64,000 bases of DNA, from NCBI GenBank assembly GCA_031265435.1, contig JAISCR010000066.1:1-64000 (forward strand), read 5' to 3'. Of this stretch, positions 1-10,674 are shown one piece after another. Every line of letters starts with the position of its first letter. The first letter of the stretch is position 1. The position numbers were made by a program, and so were the translations under genes. This DNA comes from Treponema sp. GTDB taxonomy: Bacteria > Spirochaetota > Spirochaetia > Treponematales > Breznakiellaceae. The notes beneath the pieces were generated by a model. That model did not search any database, had not been told where the DNA came from, and worked only from the letters and a program-made list of their open reading frames with translations.

Positions 1-145
1 TCCATAAAGAAACCCTCACCCCATATTGCCGGTTCTTTTTTAAACCCCCTTTCATTTATATTACTCTAAACATTTCGGTACGAACCGGCTTTCCGAAACC
101 CTTCCGTGTGGATCTTTCCCCGGATCGAGGGAAACGGAGGGCAGG

Positions 146-1210
146 ATGAGGTACGTTGATTTTGAAACAATCAAAAAGAATTTTTTAAGTTTCTGGAATC
201 ATGAATACTTTGGCCGCTGTGCCGTAAGAATTACCGCACCCATCAAACCGCCGGAGCCTCCAAAATACTCATCCTACGAGGACATTGTAAAGGAATGGTG
301 CGATGGGGAAACCCGCCTTAAACGGAACCGGATAAATTCCGAAAACACCTGTTATCTGGGTGAAGCCTATCCCCTCATCCCCCTCTACCTGGGCGCGGCG
401 GGACATGCGGGCTTTTTTAACAACATACGCCACCAGTTTGCCGAAACGGTGTGGTTTTTTCCCATAGATAAAAACGAAAAGCTGCAATTTTCAAAGGATT
501 CATTTCTCTATAAAGCCACGGTTAATCTGGCCCGTTACCTTGCGGACAATACGGATGACGAATTCATACTCTCCATGCCGGACTGCTCGGGGAACCTTGA
601 CGCTCTGGCTCACCTCAGGAGCAGTGAAGAGCTGATGATCAACATGCTTGAGGACCCGGATACGGTAAAGGAAGAACTCCTCCTCATTCAGAAAGCGTGG
701 AAAGAGATCATAATAGATACCTGGAATATCGTAAAAGAGAATAACCACGGGGGATCCTGCATCGGCTGGATGGGTTCCTGGGCTCCGGGCCTCCATTCCC
801 AGATGCAGTCCGATATTTCGGTGATGCTTTCCCCCGAACAGTTCAGCGAATTTGTCCTGGGGGAACTGGAAGAACAGTCTGAAATACTGGAATACCCCTG
901 TTACCACCTGGACGGCCGGGAACAACTGCGCCATCTGGATAAACTCCTGGGAATAAAAAAACTCAGGATGATCCAATACACCTTTGTAGCCGGTCAGCCT
1001 TCCCCGGTTGAACAGCTTCCGGCACTGAAAAAAATCCAGGAAAGCGGAAAACTGCTCCTGGCGATCATTAGCCCTGAGTATGTAAAGCCCCTGCTGGAAA
1101 ACCTTTCCGCCAGGGGCCTCTTTATCAATACCGCCTGCGCGAGTCCTGAGGAGGCGGAAGACATCTTCAGGATCGTTAAGAAATACAGCGAGGATCGGCG
1201 GCCCCAATGA
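146..1210 (+). CDS. Uroporphyrinogen decarboxylase (UroD)/MtaA-like family protein
   Basis: 354 aa ORF with UroD-like C-terminal pattern (CYHLDGREQLRHLDKLLGIKKLRMIQYTFVAGQ); upstream of ABC transporter genes. Confidence 0.65.
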   Translation: MRYVDFETIKKNFLSFWNHEYFGRCAVRITAPIKPPEPPKYSSYEDIVKEWCDGETRLKRNRINSENTCYLGEAYPLIPLYLGAAGHAGFFNNIRHQFAETVWFFPIDKNEKLQFSKDSFLYKATVNLARYLADNTDDEFILSMPDCSGNLDALAHLRSSEELMINMLEDPDTVKEELLLIQKAWKEIIIDTWNIVKENNHGGSCIGWMGSWAPGLHSQMQSDISVMLSPEQFSEFVLGELEEQSEILEYPCYHLDGREQLRHLDKLLGIKKLRMIQYTFVAGQPSPVEQLPALKKIQESGKLLLAIISPEYVKPLLENLSARGLFINTACASPEEAEDIFRIVKKYSEDRRPQ

Positions 1211-1263
1211 ATGAGAAAATTACAGACTTGGTTCTGTGATGATATAAACGTCAGGAGGTTCTT

Positions 1264-3024
1264 ATGAAGATTCTGAAGATTCTCATCCTTTCTTTTCTGG
1301 TTCTGATGATTTCGGCGGGAAATGTCTTCGCGGGAGGAGGCAGGCAGACAGGCGGCGCCGGGGGCGGCGGTTCCCCCGACAAGGACACCCTTCCCCGGAA
1401 GGAGACGCTTTACTACTTTAACCAGTGGGGGCCAATTACCGGGTACAATCCCTACGGCAACAGTAATAATTCCTTTATCGCCGCAGAGGTGGAGGTGGTT
1501 TTTGAAACCCTCTTCCTCTACAACATGCTGGACGGGAAGCTCTATCCCCAAATCGGCGATTCCTACACCTGGAACGGTCAGAACATGACGGTTGTCCTGA
1601 ACCGGAACGTCAAATTCAGCGACGGACAGCCCCTTACCGCGGCGGACGTGGTTAACTCCTATGAACTCCAGAAGACCTACACCACCGGCTCTTCGGGCTA
1701 CTGGTCCTATCTGGACAGTGTTACCGCCCAGGATACCTACACCGTGGTCCTTAAAGGCAAGGCTTCCAACTTCAACCCAAAATACATGGAGGCTTCCATC
1801 AGCGCCCTGCCCATCACCTCCAAGGCCTATTGGGACAAGCAGAAGCTCGGCAGCGAAGCTTCCGCCCTCCTCCAGTTCGCCGCCTGGGACTGTATAGGTA
1901 CCGGGCCCTACAAGCCTTATTTTAATGACGACACCATGCTTATCATCCAGAGGGTGGATACCTATTGGGGCCAGCATTCCTCCCGTTACGGGAAACTCCC
2001 GGCGCCCAGGTATATGGCCCAGAATCTCTACAAGGATAACGCCGCAGCCGCCGCGGCCTTCCAGGCGGGTATGATCGATGTGGATCAGCAGTTTATGCCC
2101 CAGGTCTGGAAGATGTGGGAAAGCGGGGCCCCCATCGAGACCTATATTCCCCAGGCGCCCTACTACTTCCCCGGGGTCATCCCCATGATCATTTTTAATA
2201 CCACCAAACCCGGTTTGGACGATCCCGCGGTACGCAGGGCCATCGCCATGTCTCTGGACTACGACCTTATCGGAGCCAACGCCATGAGCGGCTACACCGC
2301 CAGGATGGTACCATCCCTTATGCTCCCGGTTCCCGCGGAACAGGCCCTCATTGACCCGGAGGCCCTCAAGTCCTATCAGTGGAGCGGGGTGGATCTCGCC
2401 GGGGCCAACAGGATTCTGGACAACGCCGGTTGGGTCCGGGGCGCAGACGGCATCAGGGCCAAAGGAGGCGTAAGGCTTTCCTTCCAGGCGGAATGCCCCT
2501 ACGGCTGGTCCGACTGGAACGCTTCCCTGGAAGTAGTCGCCCAATCGGCCCGGCAGCTCGGCATGGATATCAGCACCTATTTCCCCGAAGCCAACATCTG
2601 GCAGCAGGACAAAGATAACTGTACCTTCGACATCCTCATGGACAGCCCCGGAGGTACCGGCGCGGCTTCCCCCTGGACCAGGGCCTACGCGGCCATGGGT
2701 TCCATGGATCTTCCCCCGGCGGGAACCCCCAACCGGATACAGAACTATGGCCGCTGGGTGAACCAGGAGGCCAACCAGATCATCAACCAGCTTGCCTCCG
2801 AAACCGATGCCGTAAAGGTAAAACAGCTGTGGACCAGGCTGAACGTCATTTACCTCCAGGAGATGCCCACCGCGGGTCTTATGTACCGGCCCGGGGTTTT
2901 CCATACAGTAAACACCTCGGTATGGACGGGATTCCCCAGGATCAACGACGGCACCAATATTCCGCCCACGATCTGCACCAATGGTTACGGGGTCAAAGCC
3001 CTTTATAACCTCAGGGCGAAGTAA
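1264..3024 (+). CDS. ABC transporter substrate-binding protein, family 5 (SBP_bac_5), copy 1
   Basis: Signal peptide MKILKILILSFLVLMISAGNVFAGGG; SBP_bac_5 features (VKFSDGQPLTAADVVNSYE, IGTGPYKP, PAVRRAIAMSLDYD). Confidence 0.92.
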   Translation: MKILKILILSFLVLMISAGNVFAGGGRQTGGAGGGGSPDKDTLPRKETLYYFNQWGPITGYNPYGNSNNSFIAAEVEVVFETLFLYNMLDGKLYPQIGDSYTWNGQNMTVVLNRNVKFSDGQPLTAADVVNSYELQKTYTTGSSGYWSYLDSVTAQDTYTVVLKGKASNFNPKYMEASISALPITSKAYWDKQKLGSEASALLQFAAWDCIGTGPYKPYFNDDTMLIIQRVDTYWGQHSSRYGKLPAPRYMAQNLYKDNAAAAAAFQAGMIDVDQQFMPQVWKMWESGAPIETYIPQAPYYFPGVIPMIIFNTTKPGLDDPAVRRAIAMSLDYDLIGANAMSGYTARMVPSLMLPVPAEQALIDPEALKSYQWSGVDLAGANRILDNAGWVRGADGIRAKGGVRLSFQAECPYGWSDWNASLEVVAQSARQLGMDISTYFPEANIWQQDKDNCTFDILMDSPGGTGAASPWTRAYAAMGSMDLPPAGTPNRIQNYGRWVNQEANQIINQLASETDAVKVKQLWTRLNVIYLQEMPTAGLMYRPGVFHTVNTSVWTGFPRINDGTNIPPTICTNGYGVKALYNLRAK

Positions 3025-3038
3025 AGAGAGGCTGAATT

Positions 3039-3074
3039 ACCCGTTCACAGAGTTACCCCCCTGTGGGCGGGTTT
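3039..3074 (+). terminator. Hairpin between the two SBP genes (attenuator or weak terminator)
   Basis: ACCCGTTCACAG-agttaccccc-CTGTGGGCGGGT: 12-bp stem with two G-U pairs in RNA, followed by TTAT. Confidence 0.5.
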
Positions 3075-3260
3075 ATCAAATCACTTCTTGATGGTCTTTA
3101 TATGGTTATACTATGAAATGTTTATTATGACAGAAAATAAAGTTGCCAATAAAGTTTGACAGATGGCCTTTTTGGTGAAATAATAGATCCCGAGGTGTGC
3201 ATCCGGTTGAAACCGGGTTCATATCCGCCCCCATAGGGGGAACAATTTCAAATCCAAAAT

Positions 3261-5078
3261 ATGGAGGAAAAAATGAAACGGATCGTAAAGATTGCATCCA
3301 TTGCGCTGATTCTGATCCTCGCAGCCGGCATGGTCTTTGCCGGCGGCAGGTCGGACGGCGGTGCCGGTAGTACCGGTACAGGGGGGGGGGCGTCACCGGC
3401 GCCTGCGGCTCCCGCGGCGTCTGCGGTTTCGGCTGATTCTCTGCCCAGGAGAGAAACTCTCTATTACAATGGTCTTCAGTGGGGCGCCCCCGGCGGAAAC
3501 AACCCCTACGGGAACAGCAACAACGCCATGATCGGTGGACACCGGCAGCTTGTGTTTGAGACTCTGTTTATTTACAACCTGCTTGACGGTAAACTCTATC
3601 CCCAGATTGGCGATTCCTATACCTGGAGCGGTCAGACCCTCACGGTAAAACTCAATCCCAATGTAAAGTTCAGCGATGGTTCGGCCCTGACTTCCGCCGA
3701 TGTCGTCAACAGTTACGATCTGGCAAAAAAGTATAGCATCTCCGCTTCCGGTTACTGGTCGTATCTGGAGAGTGTAACCGCTTCCGACCCCTTAACCGTA
3801 GTGTTTAAAGGGAACCCTTCTAAATTTAATCCCAAATATGTGGAAGTCGCCATCAGCGAGCATCCCATTACTTCCAAGGCGTATTGGGATAAACAGAATC
3901 TGAGCAGCGATGCCTCGGCCATGATCCAGTTCGTCAACTGGGATGTTATCGGTACCGGGCCCTACAAACCCATGTATCATGACGACACCAAACTGGTGAT
4001 TGAACGGGTTCCCACGTACTGGGGCCAGCATTCTTCCCGCTGGGGCAAACTCCCCGCGCCCAGGTACATTGCCCACAACGTGTACAAGGACAACGTATCC
4101 GGTGACGAAGCCTTCCGGGCCGGCCAGGTCGATATGTCTCAGCAGTTTATTACCCAGGTATGGCGCATGTGGGAAGGCGGAGCCCCGGTAAAGACCTTTA
4201 TTCCCCAGAGGCCCTACTATTTCCCCGGTGTTATCCCCATGATCATCTTCAACACCACTAAACCCGGTCTTGACGATCCGGCTGTCCGCAGAGCAATCGC
4301 CATGTCCCTGGACTACGACATGATCGGCGAAAACGCCATGTCCGGCTATACGGCCAAGATGGTGCCTTCCCTTATGCTGCCGGTTCCGGCGGAGCAGTCC
4401 CTCATTGATGCCGATGCCCTCAGGTCCTATCAGTGGAACGGAGTAGACATAGCCGGCGCCAACGCCCTTCTGGACAGGGCCGGTTGGGTCAGGGGTACCG
4501 ACGGTATCCGCGCCAAAGGCGGCGTCAGGCTCGTCTTCAGAGCTGAATGCCCCTACGGCTGGGCCGACTGGAACGCTTCCCTGGAAGTTGTTGCCCAATC
4601 CGCACGGCAGCTCGGCATGGACATCTCCACCTACTTCCCCGAAGCCCCGGTGTGGCAGACCGACAAGGATAACTGCACCTTCGATATTCTCATGGACAGC
4701 CCCGGAGGAGCCGGTGCAGCCTCCCCCTGGACACGCGCCTATGCCGCCATGGGTTCCATGGATCTGCCTCCCGTCGGAACCCCGAACCGGGTACAAAACT
4801 GGGGCCGCTGGGTAAACCAGGAAGCCAACCAGATCATCAACCAGTTGGCCGCCGAAAGCGACCCTGCCAGGGTTAAGCAGTTGTGGACCAGGCTGAATGT
4901 TATCTATCTCCAGGAGATGCCCACCGCCGGCCTTATGTACCGGCCCTGGCTCTTCCATACGGTAAATACCACAGTATGGGAAGGCTTCCCGGCGCTTAAC
5001 GACGGCTCCAACATTCCTCCCACCATCTGCTGCGATGGTTACGGAATCAAGGCCCTCTACAACCTCAGAGCAAAGTAA
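3261..5078 (+). CDS. ABC transporter substrate-binding protein, family 5 (SBP_bac_5), copy 2
   Basis: Same architecture as 1264..3024 with long identical blocks (YYFPGVIPMIIFNTTKPGLDDPAVRRAIAMSLDYD); signal peptide; likely start ATG 3273 (MKRIVKIASIALI). Confidence 0.92.
   Translation: MEEKMKRIVKIASIALILILAAGMVFAGGRSDGGAGSTGTGGGASPAPAAPAASAVSADSLPRRETLYYNGLQWGAPGGNNPYGNSNNAMIGGHRQLVFETLFIYNLLDGKLYPQIGDSYTWSGQTLTVKLNPNVKFSDGSALTSADVVNSYDLAKKYSISASGYWSYLESVTASDPLTVVFKGNPSKFNPKYVEVAISEHPITSKAYWDKQNLSSDASAMIQFVNWDVIGTGPYKPMYHDDTKLVIERVPTYWGQHSSRWGKLPAPRYIAHNVYKDNVSGDEAFRAGQVDMSQQFITQVWRMWEGGAPVKTFIPQRPYYFPGVIPMIIFNTTKPGLDDPAVRRAIAMSLDYDMIGENAMSGYTAKMVPSLMLPVPAEQSLIDADALRSYQWNGVDIAGANALLDRAGWVRGTDGIRAKGGVRLVFRAECPYGWADWNASLEVVAQSARQLGMDISTYFPEAPVWQTDKDNCTFDILMDSPGGAGAASPWTRAYAAMGSMDLPPVGTPNRVQNWGRWVNQEANQIINQLAAESDPARVKQLWTRLNVIYLQEMPTAGLMYRPWLFHTVNTTVWEGFPALNDGSNIPPTICCDGYGIKALYNLRAK
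3381..3390 (+). repeat. Homopolymeric G10 tract inside the SBP copy 2 coding sequence
   Basis: acaGGGGGGGGGGcg just after the signal peptide, encoding part of GTGGGAS. Confidence 0.95.
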
Positions 5079-5096
5079 ACCGGTAACGATTAATGA

Positions 5097-5126
5097 GTCC
5101 GCAGGGTTCTGCCTGCGGACTTTTTT
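5097..5126 (+). terminator. Rho-independent-type terminator between SBP copy 2 and the permease genes
   Basis: GTCCGCAGG-gttctg-CCTGCGGAC followed by TTTTTT. Confidence 0.9.
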
Positions 5127-5174
5127 CTATACCTGTTATCCGCATTTCCGTATCTGTAAAGGGAGGATATGTAA

Positions 5175-6188
5175 TTGAAGGGTCTCCAAAAATACCTGCT
5201 GAAAAAGACAGGGTGGTATGTTGTTACCTTGTTTATTGCGATATTTCTTAACTTTCTGCTGCCAAGACTGATACCGGGGAATCCGGTTGCTACAATCGTC
5301 GCCGAGGCAACAACCGGTTTGACCGACGCGGCGGCAATAAAAAAAATCTACGATACCTATATGTCTATGTTCGGCCTGGACAAACCTATATGGCAGCAGT
5401 TTTTTATTTATCTGGGGAATGTGTTCAAGGGCAACCTTGGAATTTCGTTTTATCAGTATCCCCGTTCGGTTACGGATATAATCGGTTCGGTTCTGCACTG
5501 GACATTGATGTTGCAGCTTCCGGCCATCCTGGTCGGCTGGTTTGTGGGAAACACTCTGGGAGCCCTGACGGCATACAGAAAGGGAGTGTTTGACCGGGTA
5601 TTTTTCCCCTTCTTCCTGTTCCTGAGCGCCATACCCGCCTTTGGCTTTGCCTATGTAAATGTTTATTTTCTTTCAAATCAGTTCAGACTCTTCCCGGGAA
5701 GCCTGGGTTATGCTTTCGATATGCTTCCCAACTGGAGGAACCCGGCATTTCTTCTTTCGGTTCTCAATCATTACCGTCTGCCCTTTCTTACCATGGTTCT
5801 GGTTGCTATAGGCGGTCAGTCCCTGGGTATGCGGGAGATGTCCATATACGAACTCAATGCCGATTATGTGAAATACAGCCGGCTTTTGGGCATAAAAGAC
5901 AGGAAAATCGTGTGGTATGTCTTTCGCAATGCCATGCTGCCCCAGATTAACGGCCTTGCCCTTTCGCTGGGTACCATAATTGGAGGCAATCTTATTGCCG
6001 AAATTGTCTTTAGCTATCCGGGTATCGGAATGACCATGTTTACCGCCATACGCAACCAGGATTTTCCCCTTATATCCGGTTGTACTCTGATGATCTCGAT
6101 AACCGTTCTGGCGGCAAACTTTATTGTTGACATTATATGCGGCTTAATCGATCCGCGTGTAAGAATGACTCAGCAGGAGGAAGGCTGA
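5175..6188 (+). CDS. ABC transporter permease (DppB/OppB type)
   Basis: Membrane protein with BPD_transp_1 features (YVKYSRLLGIKDRKIVWYVFRNAMLPQINGLALSLGTIIGGNLIAEIVFSYPGIGMTMFTAIRNQDFPLISG). Confidence 0.93.
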   Translation: MKGLQKYLLKKTGWYVVTLFIAIFLNFLLPRLIPGNPVATIVAEATTGLTDAAAIKKIYDTYMSMFGLDKPIWQQFFIYLGNVFKGNLGISFYQYPRSVTDIIGSVLHWTLMLQLPAILVGWFVGNTLGALTAYRKGVFDRVFFPFFLFLSAIPAFGFAYVNVYFLSNQFRLFPGSLGYAFDMLPNWRNPAFLLSVLNHYRLPFLTMVLVAIGGQSLGMREMSIYELNADYVKYSRLLGIKDRKIVWYVFRNAMLPQINGLALSLGTIIGGNLIAEIVFSYPGIGMTMFTAIRNQDFPLISGCTLMISITVLAANFIVDIICGLIDPRVRMTQQEEG

Positions 6189-6189
6189 A

Positions 6190-7161
6190 ATGGGCTATTT
6201 TCTCAAAACAGTATTCAAATCGGGAAAGTTCTGCTTCGGTTTCGGTTGTATTGCAGCGGTTCTTCTCCTTATCATCATATATCCCATGTTTGACAAACGG
6301 GATCCCCTGGCAATGGCGGGTGGTTTCTTTGAACGCCCGAATCTCAGGGAGTACCTTGCCAAAACCGGCGAAGATACCGGAACAGGCGAAAAGAGGGGAA
6401 CCGAAATTGATCAGGAGACTTCCGATCTCCTCGCCCAATTCGGTATGATAATCGAAGAGCGCGAGGCTCCCCCGGTGGAGCTTCACCTTCTGGGTACCGA
6501 CAACTTCGGCCGGGACATGATGGCCCAGCTTGTGGCCGGCACCAAGACTTCTCTTGTCATCGGCCTTCTGGCGGGTGTTATTGCCACCTTTATCGGCTTA
6601 ACCATCGGCCTTCTGGCCGGGTACCTCGGCGGTCAGCTTGATAACTTCCTGTCCAGCCTGACCAATATCTTTCTTGTGATCCCTTCGTTTGTGATTCTGG
6701 TTCTTGTATCGGTAAGCGTCAGTACCAAGAGCTTTCTTACCACGGGTGTGATTATCGGTATAACGAGCTGGCCCTGGACGGCCCGGGCGGTACGGGCGCA
6801 GACCACATCCCTGCGCAACCGGGATCATGTGAACCTTTCCAAACTTTCGGGCCACAGCATGCCCCGCATCATTATAAAAGACATACTGCCTTATATTGCC
6901 TCTTATGTGGTCATGGCCTTTATTCTGCAGGTAGCCTCCGGGATACTTTCCGAAGCTTCCATCTCCATGCTCGGCCTGGGCCCGCGGAACGTGGCGACTC
7001 TGGGCCTCATGATGAACTGGGCGGGCAGTTTCAACGCCCTTTTCAATGGCAACTGGTGGGCTTTTCTTCCTATGGTTTTCATGATTTCCCTGATAAGCTT
7101 CAGCCTTAACCTGATGAATTCCGGGCTGGATCAGATCTTCAACCCCCAAATAAGGAGCTAG
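6190..7161 (+). CDS. ABC transporter permease (DppC/OppC type)
   Basis: [30 protein letters not shown] and a BPD_transp_1 core; immediately follows the first permease. Confidence 0.93.
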   Translation: MGYFLKTVFKSGKFCFGFGCIAAVLLLIIIYPMFDKRDPLAMAGGFFERPNLREYLAKTGEDTGTGEKRGTEIDQETSDLLAQFGMIIEEREAPPVELHLLGTDNFGRDMMAQLVAGTKTSLVIGLLAGVIATFIGLTIGLLAGYLGGQLDNFLSSLTNIFLVIPSFVILVLVSVSVSTKSFLTTGVIIGITSWPWTARAVRAQTTSLRNRDHVNLSKLSGHSMPRIIIKDILPYIASYVVMAFILQVASGILSEASISMLGLGPRNVATLGLMMNWAGSFNALFNGNWWAFLPMVFMISLISFSLNLMNSGLDQIFNPQIRS

Positions 7162-7163
7162 GT

Positions 7164-8300
7164 ATGGGTGTCATGCTGGAAGTCAAGAATCTTACCACCT
7201 ATTACAAGACGCGGATGAACGAAAAGATCTGTTCGGTGGACAATGTTTCCTTTACGCTGGAAGACGGTAAGAGTCTGGGGATCGCCGGGGAATCCGGCTG
7301 TGGCAAAAGTACCCTGGCCATGTCGGTGATGGGTTACTATTTTCCGCCGCTGAACTATGAAGAGGGGAGCATCATCATCGACGGCAGGGAAATTACCTCT
7401 CTGGACCCGGACATTATCCGTACCACGGTTCTGGGTACGAAAATTGCCTACATTCCCCAGGCGGCCATGAATGCCCTCAACCCCACGCGGAAGATAATCC
7501 GCTTTGTGGAGGATGTGATGAAGGCTCACGGCACGGGGCTTTCCCGGCAGGAGATACGACTGCTTGCCGAGGAGCGTTTTGCCATTCTCAATCTGCCGCC
7601 CAAGGTGCTGGATCAGTATGCCGTGGAGCTTTCCGGCGGCATGAAGCAGCGGACTGTTATCGCCATTTCTACCATTTTGAGTCCCAAGGTACTCATTGCC
7701 GACGAACCTTCTTCGGCCCTGGATGTTTCCTCCCAGAAGATAGTCATAAAACTTCTCCGCGACCTTATGGAGAAGGGTTTTGTACGGGCCATGCTCTTTA
7801 TTACCCATGAACTGCCGTTGCTTTACAACGTAACAGACGATATTATGGTGATGTACGCTGGAGAGATTGTGGAGCGGGGCAGCGCAAAGGAGATGGTCTT
7901 CGATCCCATCATGCCCTACTCCAAGGGTTTGATGAATTCGATTATTGTGCCGGAGGAGGGGACGAGAGGCCATGTGCTGCAGGCCATTCCCGGCGCTCCC
8001 CCGAATCTGAAGAAACGGCCCGTGGGCTGCCGTTTTGCCGAGAGATGCCAATATGCACAGGCCGGGTGTCATTCCGGTACGGTGGAAGAGCAGGAGGCGG
8101 GGAAGGGGAGAAGCTACCGCTGCAGGCTGAGCGAGGCCGAACTGCGGGAACTTTACAAAAAAATGGAAGAAGGGGCCAAAAAGTTTCCCCTGATTTCCCA
8201 TACGTTTGTTGATGAAGAGATCGGTAACCTTAAAAACCCAATCGAACAGAAAACGAAGTTTTCTGCCGGTACAAAGAAAGAAGGGGCGGTGGATGAGTGA
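7164..8300 (+). CDS. ABC transporter ATP-binding protein (DppD/OppD type)
   Basis: Walker [10 protein letters not shown], signature LSGGMKQR, Walker [14 protein letters not shown]-terminal oligo/dipeptide motif [15 protein letters not shown]. Confidence 0.95.
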   Translation: MGVMLEVKNLTTYYKTRMNEKICSVDNVSFTLEDGKSLGIAGESGCGKSTLAMSVMGYYFPPLNYEEGSIIIDGREITSLDPDIIRTTVLGTKIAYIPQAAMNALNPTRKIIRFVEDVMKAHGTGLSRQEIRLLAEERFAILNLPPKVLDQYAVELSGGMKQRTVIAISTILSPKVLIADEPSSALDVSSQKIVIKLLRDLMEKGFVRAMLFITHELPLLYNVTDDIMVMYAGEIVERGSAKEMVFDPIMPYSKGLMNSIIVPEEGTRGHVLQAIPGAPPNLKKRPVGCRFAERCQYAQAGCHSGTVEEQEAGKGRSYRCRLSEAELRELYKKMEEGAKKFPLISHTFVDEEIGNLKNPIEQKTKFSAGTKKEGAVDE

Positions 8301-9117
8301 CGAAAGAAAGACAGGAGAAGTATTCCTTAGCGGAAGGGAACTCTCCCGCGAATTCGGTTACGGGGAACACAGAACCCTTGCGGTGAACAAGGTGAACTTC
8401 GATTTCCACCGGGGGGAGATAGTCTCCATCGTGGGGGAATCGGGGAGCGGCAAGACCACCCTGGCAAAGATGGTTCTCGGCCTCCTCAAGCCCAGTGCCG
8501 GAGAGATCATGTTTGAAGGGAAGCCCAGGGATATTTCAAACTACAGCAAACGCAGACAGTACTGGCAGACTATCCAGGCGATCTTCCAGGATCCTTTTTC
8601 CACCTACAACATCTTTAACAAGGTAGATTCGGTCCTCCAGGACTGCCTGAGGCTCCAGGGTTTCAAAGGTCTTTCCAAAGAGGAAGAATTTGCCAAGATG
8701 AAGGAGGCCTGTTCCTTCGTGAATCTTCATTTTGAAGAGCTGTCCAACAAGTATCCCTTTGAACTTTCCGGCGGCCAGATGCAGCGACTTATGATTGCCA
8801 GAATTTTCATGCTGCACCCCAAGCTGCTCATTGCCGACGAGCCAACCTCGATGATCGACGCGTGTTCCAGAGCCACGATCCTCGACATGCTCCTCAAACT
8901 CCGGGATGAAATCAACATGACCATTGTGTTCATCACCCACGATATAGGGCTGGCCTACTATATCAGCGACTCTGTCTACATCATGGAAAAAGGTATCATC
9001 GTGGAGCAGGGCAGCGCGGACGAGGCTATACTTCACCCCACGTCGGAGTATACCAAACGGCTTCTCGGCGACGTGCCGAAGATCTACGAACCCTGGGATT
9101 TTACCAAAGCCGGTTAA
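8293..9117 (+). CDS. ABC transporter ATP-binding protein (DppF/OppF type)
   Basis: Walker [30 protein letters not shown]; start taken as ATG 8293 ([10 protein letters not shown]), overlapping the upstream gene by 8 nt. Confidence 0.93.
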   Translation: MSDERKTGEVFLSGRELSREFGYGEHRTLAVNKVNFDFHRGEIVSIVGESGSGKTTLAKMVLGLLKPSAGEIMFEGKPRDISNYSKRRQYWQTIQAIFQDPFSTYNIFNKVDSVLQDCLRLQGFKGLSKEEEFAKMKEACSFVNLHFEELSNKYPFELSGGQMQRLMIARIFMLHPKLLIADEPTSMIDACSRATILDMLLKLRDEINMTIVFITHDIGLAYYISDSVYIMEKGIIVEQGSADEAILHPTSEYTKRLLGDVPKIYEPWDFTKAG

Positions 9118-9209
9118 AAGGCTGCCTGAAGGGCCTCAGGCAGGCCACATTCCTATTCCCGCCGACGTGTAGGGTCCACTTATTACCCGGTTACAGACAG
9201 GCTTTTTAG

Positions 9210-10619
9210 ATGCCTAAAACAGCGTCAAGGCAGCGCTCAAATCGTATGAAAAAAGAAATCTCCTCTAAATCCGGCCGGAGGGCGGGATCGGAATTTTTAA
9301 CCGCCGGAAGCTCCTGGCGGTGTATTATCGTCTTTTCCCTGCCCATTCTGGCAGGGGATTTTTTCCAGATTTTCTACACCATCGTGGATACTTTTTTTCT
9401 GGGGAGATTACTGGGGATCAACGCGCTGGCCGCGGCAGGGGCCGGAGCCGGAATCGTGGGCTTTGTCTTCGGATTTGTCTTCGGACTGATCGGCGGCTTT
9501 TCCGTGATCACCGCCCAGCGTTTCGGCGCCGGGGATGAGGAAGGAATACGGCGCAGTATTGCCGCAAGCCTCTGTCTCTGTTTGGCGGTGGGTATTGTCA
9601 TTACAGGCCTCGTTATTCCCTTTGTCCGTCCTCTTCTTGTTATGATGCGGACTCCCGCGGAAATTCTGGATAACGCTTCGAGCTATGTGATCATCATCAT
9701 GGCAGGACTCATGGTAACCATCTGCTACAACATGCTTGCGTCTATTATCCGTGCGGCAGGCGACAGTTTTTCTCCGCTTGTTTTTCTTGTCGCAGGAACA
9801 ATTCTCAACATCATCCTTGATATAGTCTGTATCGCCGTTTTCCGCTGGGGAGTGCCGGGCGCGGCCGCCGCCACGGTTTTTTCACAGGTGATATCAGCAA
9901 TACTCATTGTCCGTTTCATCATCAAACGTTATCCGCATCTTCTTCCCCGCCGGGGAGAATGGCTGCAAAGCCGCTCCGAGTTGGGGACACACCTCTCCCT
10001 GGGAATAGCCATGGCTCTCCAGCAGTCAATAGTGGAAGTGGGAAACCTCCTGGTACAGGCCGCGATGAACAGCCTGGGGGCGCTGACCATCGCCGCGGTG
10101 TCTGCGGCCCAGCGGATCAGAGCCGTCAACATGATGCCCTTCTTTGCCATTGCAAGAGCCGTGACCACCTACACCGCCCAGAACTACGGCGCCAAAAAAA
10201 TGGACAGGGTTTACCGGGGCATCCGTCAAAGCTGCCTTATCGTTATCATTCTGGGAATTTTTATGGCCCTTCTGAACCGCTTCGCGGGGAATCAGTTTGC
10301 AAGCCTCTTTCTTAAAGATAATGCCGAAGCCCTTGCCATGGCCCGCCGTTACATACAATACACAGGCAATACGGTTTTTATCCTCGGCATCATGCTTGTC
10401 TTCCGTTCCGGCCTTCAGGGCCTGGGCCGCAAGCGGGCGCCGGTTCTCTGCGGCGTCATGGAAACCGCCATGAGCATACTTTCCGCCCTTGTGCTGATCC
10501 CCGCTTACGGTTTTACCGGGATATGTCTGGTGAACCCCCTCTCCTGGTTTGCCAGCGGTATCCCGCTTTACATCGCCTTTGCCGTCTTCGTGAGGGTGCG
10601 AAAGAATGCGGTTCTATAG
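9210..10619 (+). CDS. MATE family efflux transporter
   Basis: 12-TM-like protein with MatE features (SLPILAGDFFQIFYTIVDTFFLGRLLG; VSAAQRIRAVNMMPFFAIARAVTTYTAQNYGA). Confidence 0.92.
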   Translation: MPKTASRQRSNRMKKEISSKSGRRAGSEFLTAGSSWRCIIVFSLPILAGDFFQIFYTIVDTFFLGRLLGINALAAAGAGAGIVGFVFGFVFGLIGGFSVITAQRFGAGDEEGIRRSIAASLCLCLAVGIVITGLVIPFVRPLLVMMRTPAEILDNASSYVIIIMAGLMVTICYNMLASIIRAAGDSFSPLVFLVAGTILNIILDIVCIAVFRWGVPGAAAATVFSQVISAILIVRFIIKRYPHLLPRRGEWLQSRSELGTHLSLGIAMALQQSIVEVGNLLVQAAMNSLGALTIAAVSAAQRIRAVNMMPFFAIARAVTTYTAQNYGAKKMDRVYRGIRQSCLIVIILGIFMALLNRFAGNQFASLFLKDNAEALAMARRYIQYTGNTVFILGIMLVFRSGLQGLGRKRAPVLCGVMETAMSILSALVLIPAYGFTGICLVNPLSWFASGIPLYIAFAVFVRVRKNAVL

Positions 10620-10674
10620 CCCTGTGCGGATATCTTATGAATGGGAATAGCGTAAAAAATTCAACGCGCCGCGT

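Noticed and set aside
994-2904. 636 aa minus-strand ORF opposite SBP copy 1
   Set aside because: Antisense mirror of a well-supported CDS in GC-rich sequence; composition (Gly/Val/His-rich, no domain pattern) is typical of spurious complement ORFs.
3792-4958. 388 aa minus-strand ORF opposite SBP copy 2
   Set aside because: Its similarity to the antisense ORF of SBP copy 1 only reflects the duplication of the sense genes.
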